Shown: piece after piece, positions 42,682-44,264 of the stretch
Layout of the letters: each line of letters starts with the position of its first letter
How positions within the stretch are numbered: position 1 is the first letter of the stretch
Source of the DNA: Conidiobolus incongruus B7586
Taxonomy: Eukaryota; Entomophthoromycota; Entomophthoromycetes; Entomophthorales; Conidiobolaceae
Reading direction: 5' to 3'
NCBI GenBank assembly: GCA_000697335.1
Contig: JNEM01013449.1
Location: 1-44,264 of the forward strand
Length of the DNA: 44,264 bases
Program-made: the position numbers and the translations under genes
Notes under the pieces: model-generated
Told to the model about the DNA's origin: nothing
Database searches by the model: none
What the model saw: only the letters and a program-made list of their open reading frames with translations

Positions 42682-44264
42682 TTAAAATATATATTGACTT
42701 GATGATAATTTAATTTAAATATATAAATTCATATAATTGTGTGATTATATGATTATCATTATATCAATTTTGGTGATAATGTTTAATCAGTCCCAAATTT
42801 AAGATCAAATTTTGAAAAAGATTATTTAATATAATTTCTAGAAATAATACTTTGTAATTGATCGAAAAAAAGATAAACATTAAAATGTGAGAGAAGATCC
42901 TTATTACCAATTGAATATATATTAATTTGAAATAGATTATATTAATAATACAAAATATTTTGCTTAATCCCAGCTATTATATTTTCCATTCTTAAATTAT
43001 GATACACTGAAATATTAGGATATTACTTAACGGAATAATCGATAAATTTATATCTATTTTCATTTAGATTCTATATGATGTTTCTTACTAAAAAATTCAA
43101 GTAATATAAAAACATTATAGCATTTTGTGATTTTTCGTCATTCCTAGGTTAAATATTAATTTTTTTTACTTTGTGCTGATTTTATAATAATTAAATAATA
43201 TAAAGAATGTAAGTATATCGAAGGCTCAGATCACCAAAACCACTAATTTTTTAAATTGATTTATTAATCTAATTTAAACTTAAAATATAGACAATATATT
43301 GATAATAATGATATAATTATTGATATGGTGTAATAGATATAACTACAAAATTTTAATTTAATTTTAAATATTTGTTATTCAATTGATGTGTTTAATTTGT
43401 TTAATTAAATTATGCATAATAATATGCATTATGGTTATAATCAATCAACTGATATTCGTTTTAACCATATTAGAAGATGATGCAATATATAACCTGAAAT
43501 GAAGCTATTTCAATGTACCTATTATATCTAAAGATATTTTGATTGACACATTTACTTTTGATTAATAAATCTTTTACATCTATTAAAAACCTTGTATTTT
43601 TAATTTTTAATTTTTTCAATTTATATAATTATGTGATATATGGTCAACGCTCGTTTTCCGACAGTTGGGATAATTTTTCGGATAGATAAATGATTAAAAT
43701 AACTTATCTAAGTAATGAAATATCACTATAATAACTTAAAAACTAGAACTTGATAATATTATTTTACTTTTGTTATATGTGTTGATATTTCAATTTATAT
43801 GGTTTGATATTAATATTTATAATTCCAATATATTTTGTTACAATATATTTTATTACCTAGTTTGATAAAAATACCATGACTTTTATTATTAAAAAATATT
43901 ATTATATCATGATTATCATTAATCAATATTGTTTTTCGTATTTATATAACATATTTTAATTAATTAACTTTTATTCTTTTTATTATTATTTATCATTATC
44001 TGAGAAATGATTTACAATATTTTTTATATTAGGATTTATTTGATAACTTTGAAATAATATTATTTATATAATTGTTATAGTAAATTTCTTATTGATTGTA
44101 AAATAATTAAATAATTTTTTTGAAAAAAATAATGATAACAATATAATAATAATATAATTGAATCTTAATATAGTGAAAAAAATTAAATTAATTATAATAA
44201 AATTTAAATAATATATCTATTAATTTATTTAGGGTTTAAATATATTAGCTAATATTAATATATT
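42682..44264. other. AT-rich DNA to window end
   Basis: No gene, RNA or repeat supported. A slightly GC-richer patch near 43641-43685 has no recognisable structure. Confidence 0.5.

Noticed and set aside
43641-43685. GC-richer patch TCAACGCTCGTTTTCCGACAG
   Set aside because: Considered as a tRNA or snoRNA end; no box B, no closing stems, too short to support.

Overview
The window looks like nuclear DNA of an early-diverging (zygomycete-type) fungus, possibly an entomophthoralean such as Conidiobolus; the genus is an inference. Reasons: intergenic DNA is only about 20-25% GC while exons are clearly richer; introns are tiny (about 44-74 nt, mostly GTAA donors, TTAAT/CTAAT-like branch sites, TAG acceptors); and the conserved genes are typical opisthokont or fungal ones (Cdc25-type RasGEF, Fmp32/MCUR1 family, BSD-domain protein, a MEAK7-type TLDc protein that ascomycete yeasts lack, Hsp20).

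Left part (about 1-17 kb): all genes are on the minus strand and nearly all encode small predicted secreted proteins. They are a 591-aa Pro-rich tandem-repeat protein (1052-2827), a 312-aa protein with 27-residue repeats (5531-6469), and a series of 67-139 aa proteins (7448-7663, 8244-8476 doubtful, 9163-9450, 10309-10668, 12737-13093, 13840-14259, 15011-15214, 16712-17002). Most share a short unit of the form YGG-x-L-L-x-[AL]-D-[ILV]-x-[AL]-x-[IL]-L. Six of them share a promoter module made of opposed CTCCTTTTT and AAAGGAGG blocks starting 121-126 bp upstream of the ATG, behind a TATA box at about 70-80 bp. This reads as a locally amplified, co-regulated set of cell-surface or secreted proteins, and it is the most original content of the window. 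A decayed mariner copy (11391-12577) sits inside the cluster.

Middle (17-25 kb): two short spliced genes for single-pass, probably mitochondrial proteins (17571-17902, 20183-20490); a solo LTR with intact ends and target duplication (18087-18420); a small GC-richer relic area (about 19037-19260); a doubtful broken small gene (19705-19889); a four-exon MEAK7-like TLDc gene (20640-22085); and a three-RRM RNA-binding protein (23225-25114).

Right part (25-44 kb): a tandem pair of Hsp20 genes (25836-26294, 28501-28983) with a conserved leader; a three-exon Fmp32/MCUR1-family gene (30281-31080); a second, better preserved 1.31-kb mariner with TIRs and TA target site (33361-34672) just beyond the 3' end of a BSD-domain gene (34753-36040); and a 1047-aa RasGEF (37033-40250). 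The last 4 kb has no convincing protein gene but holds an isolated GC-rich island of about 325 bp (42357-42681) that could be a non-coding RNA gene or a relic.

No tRNA, rRNA or CRISPR was found. Spliced models were assembled by eye from frame, splice signals and family similarity; nothing was checked against transcripts or databases.
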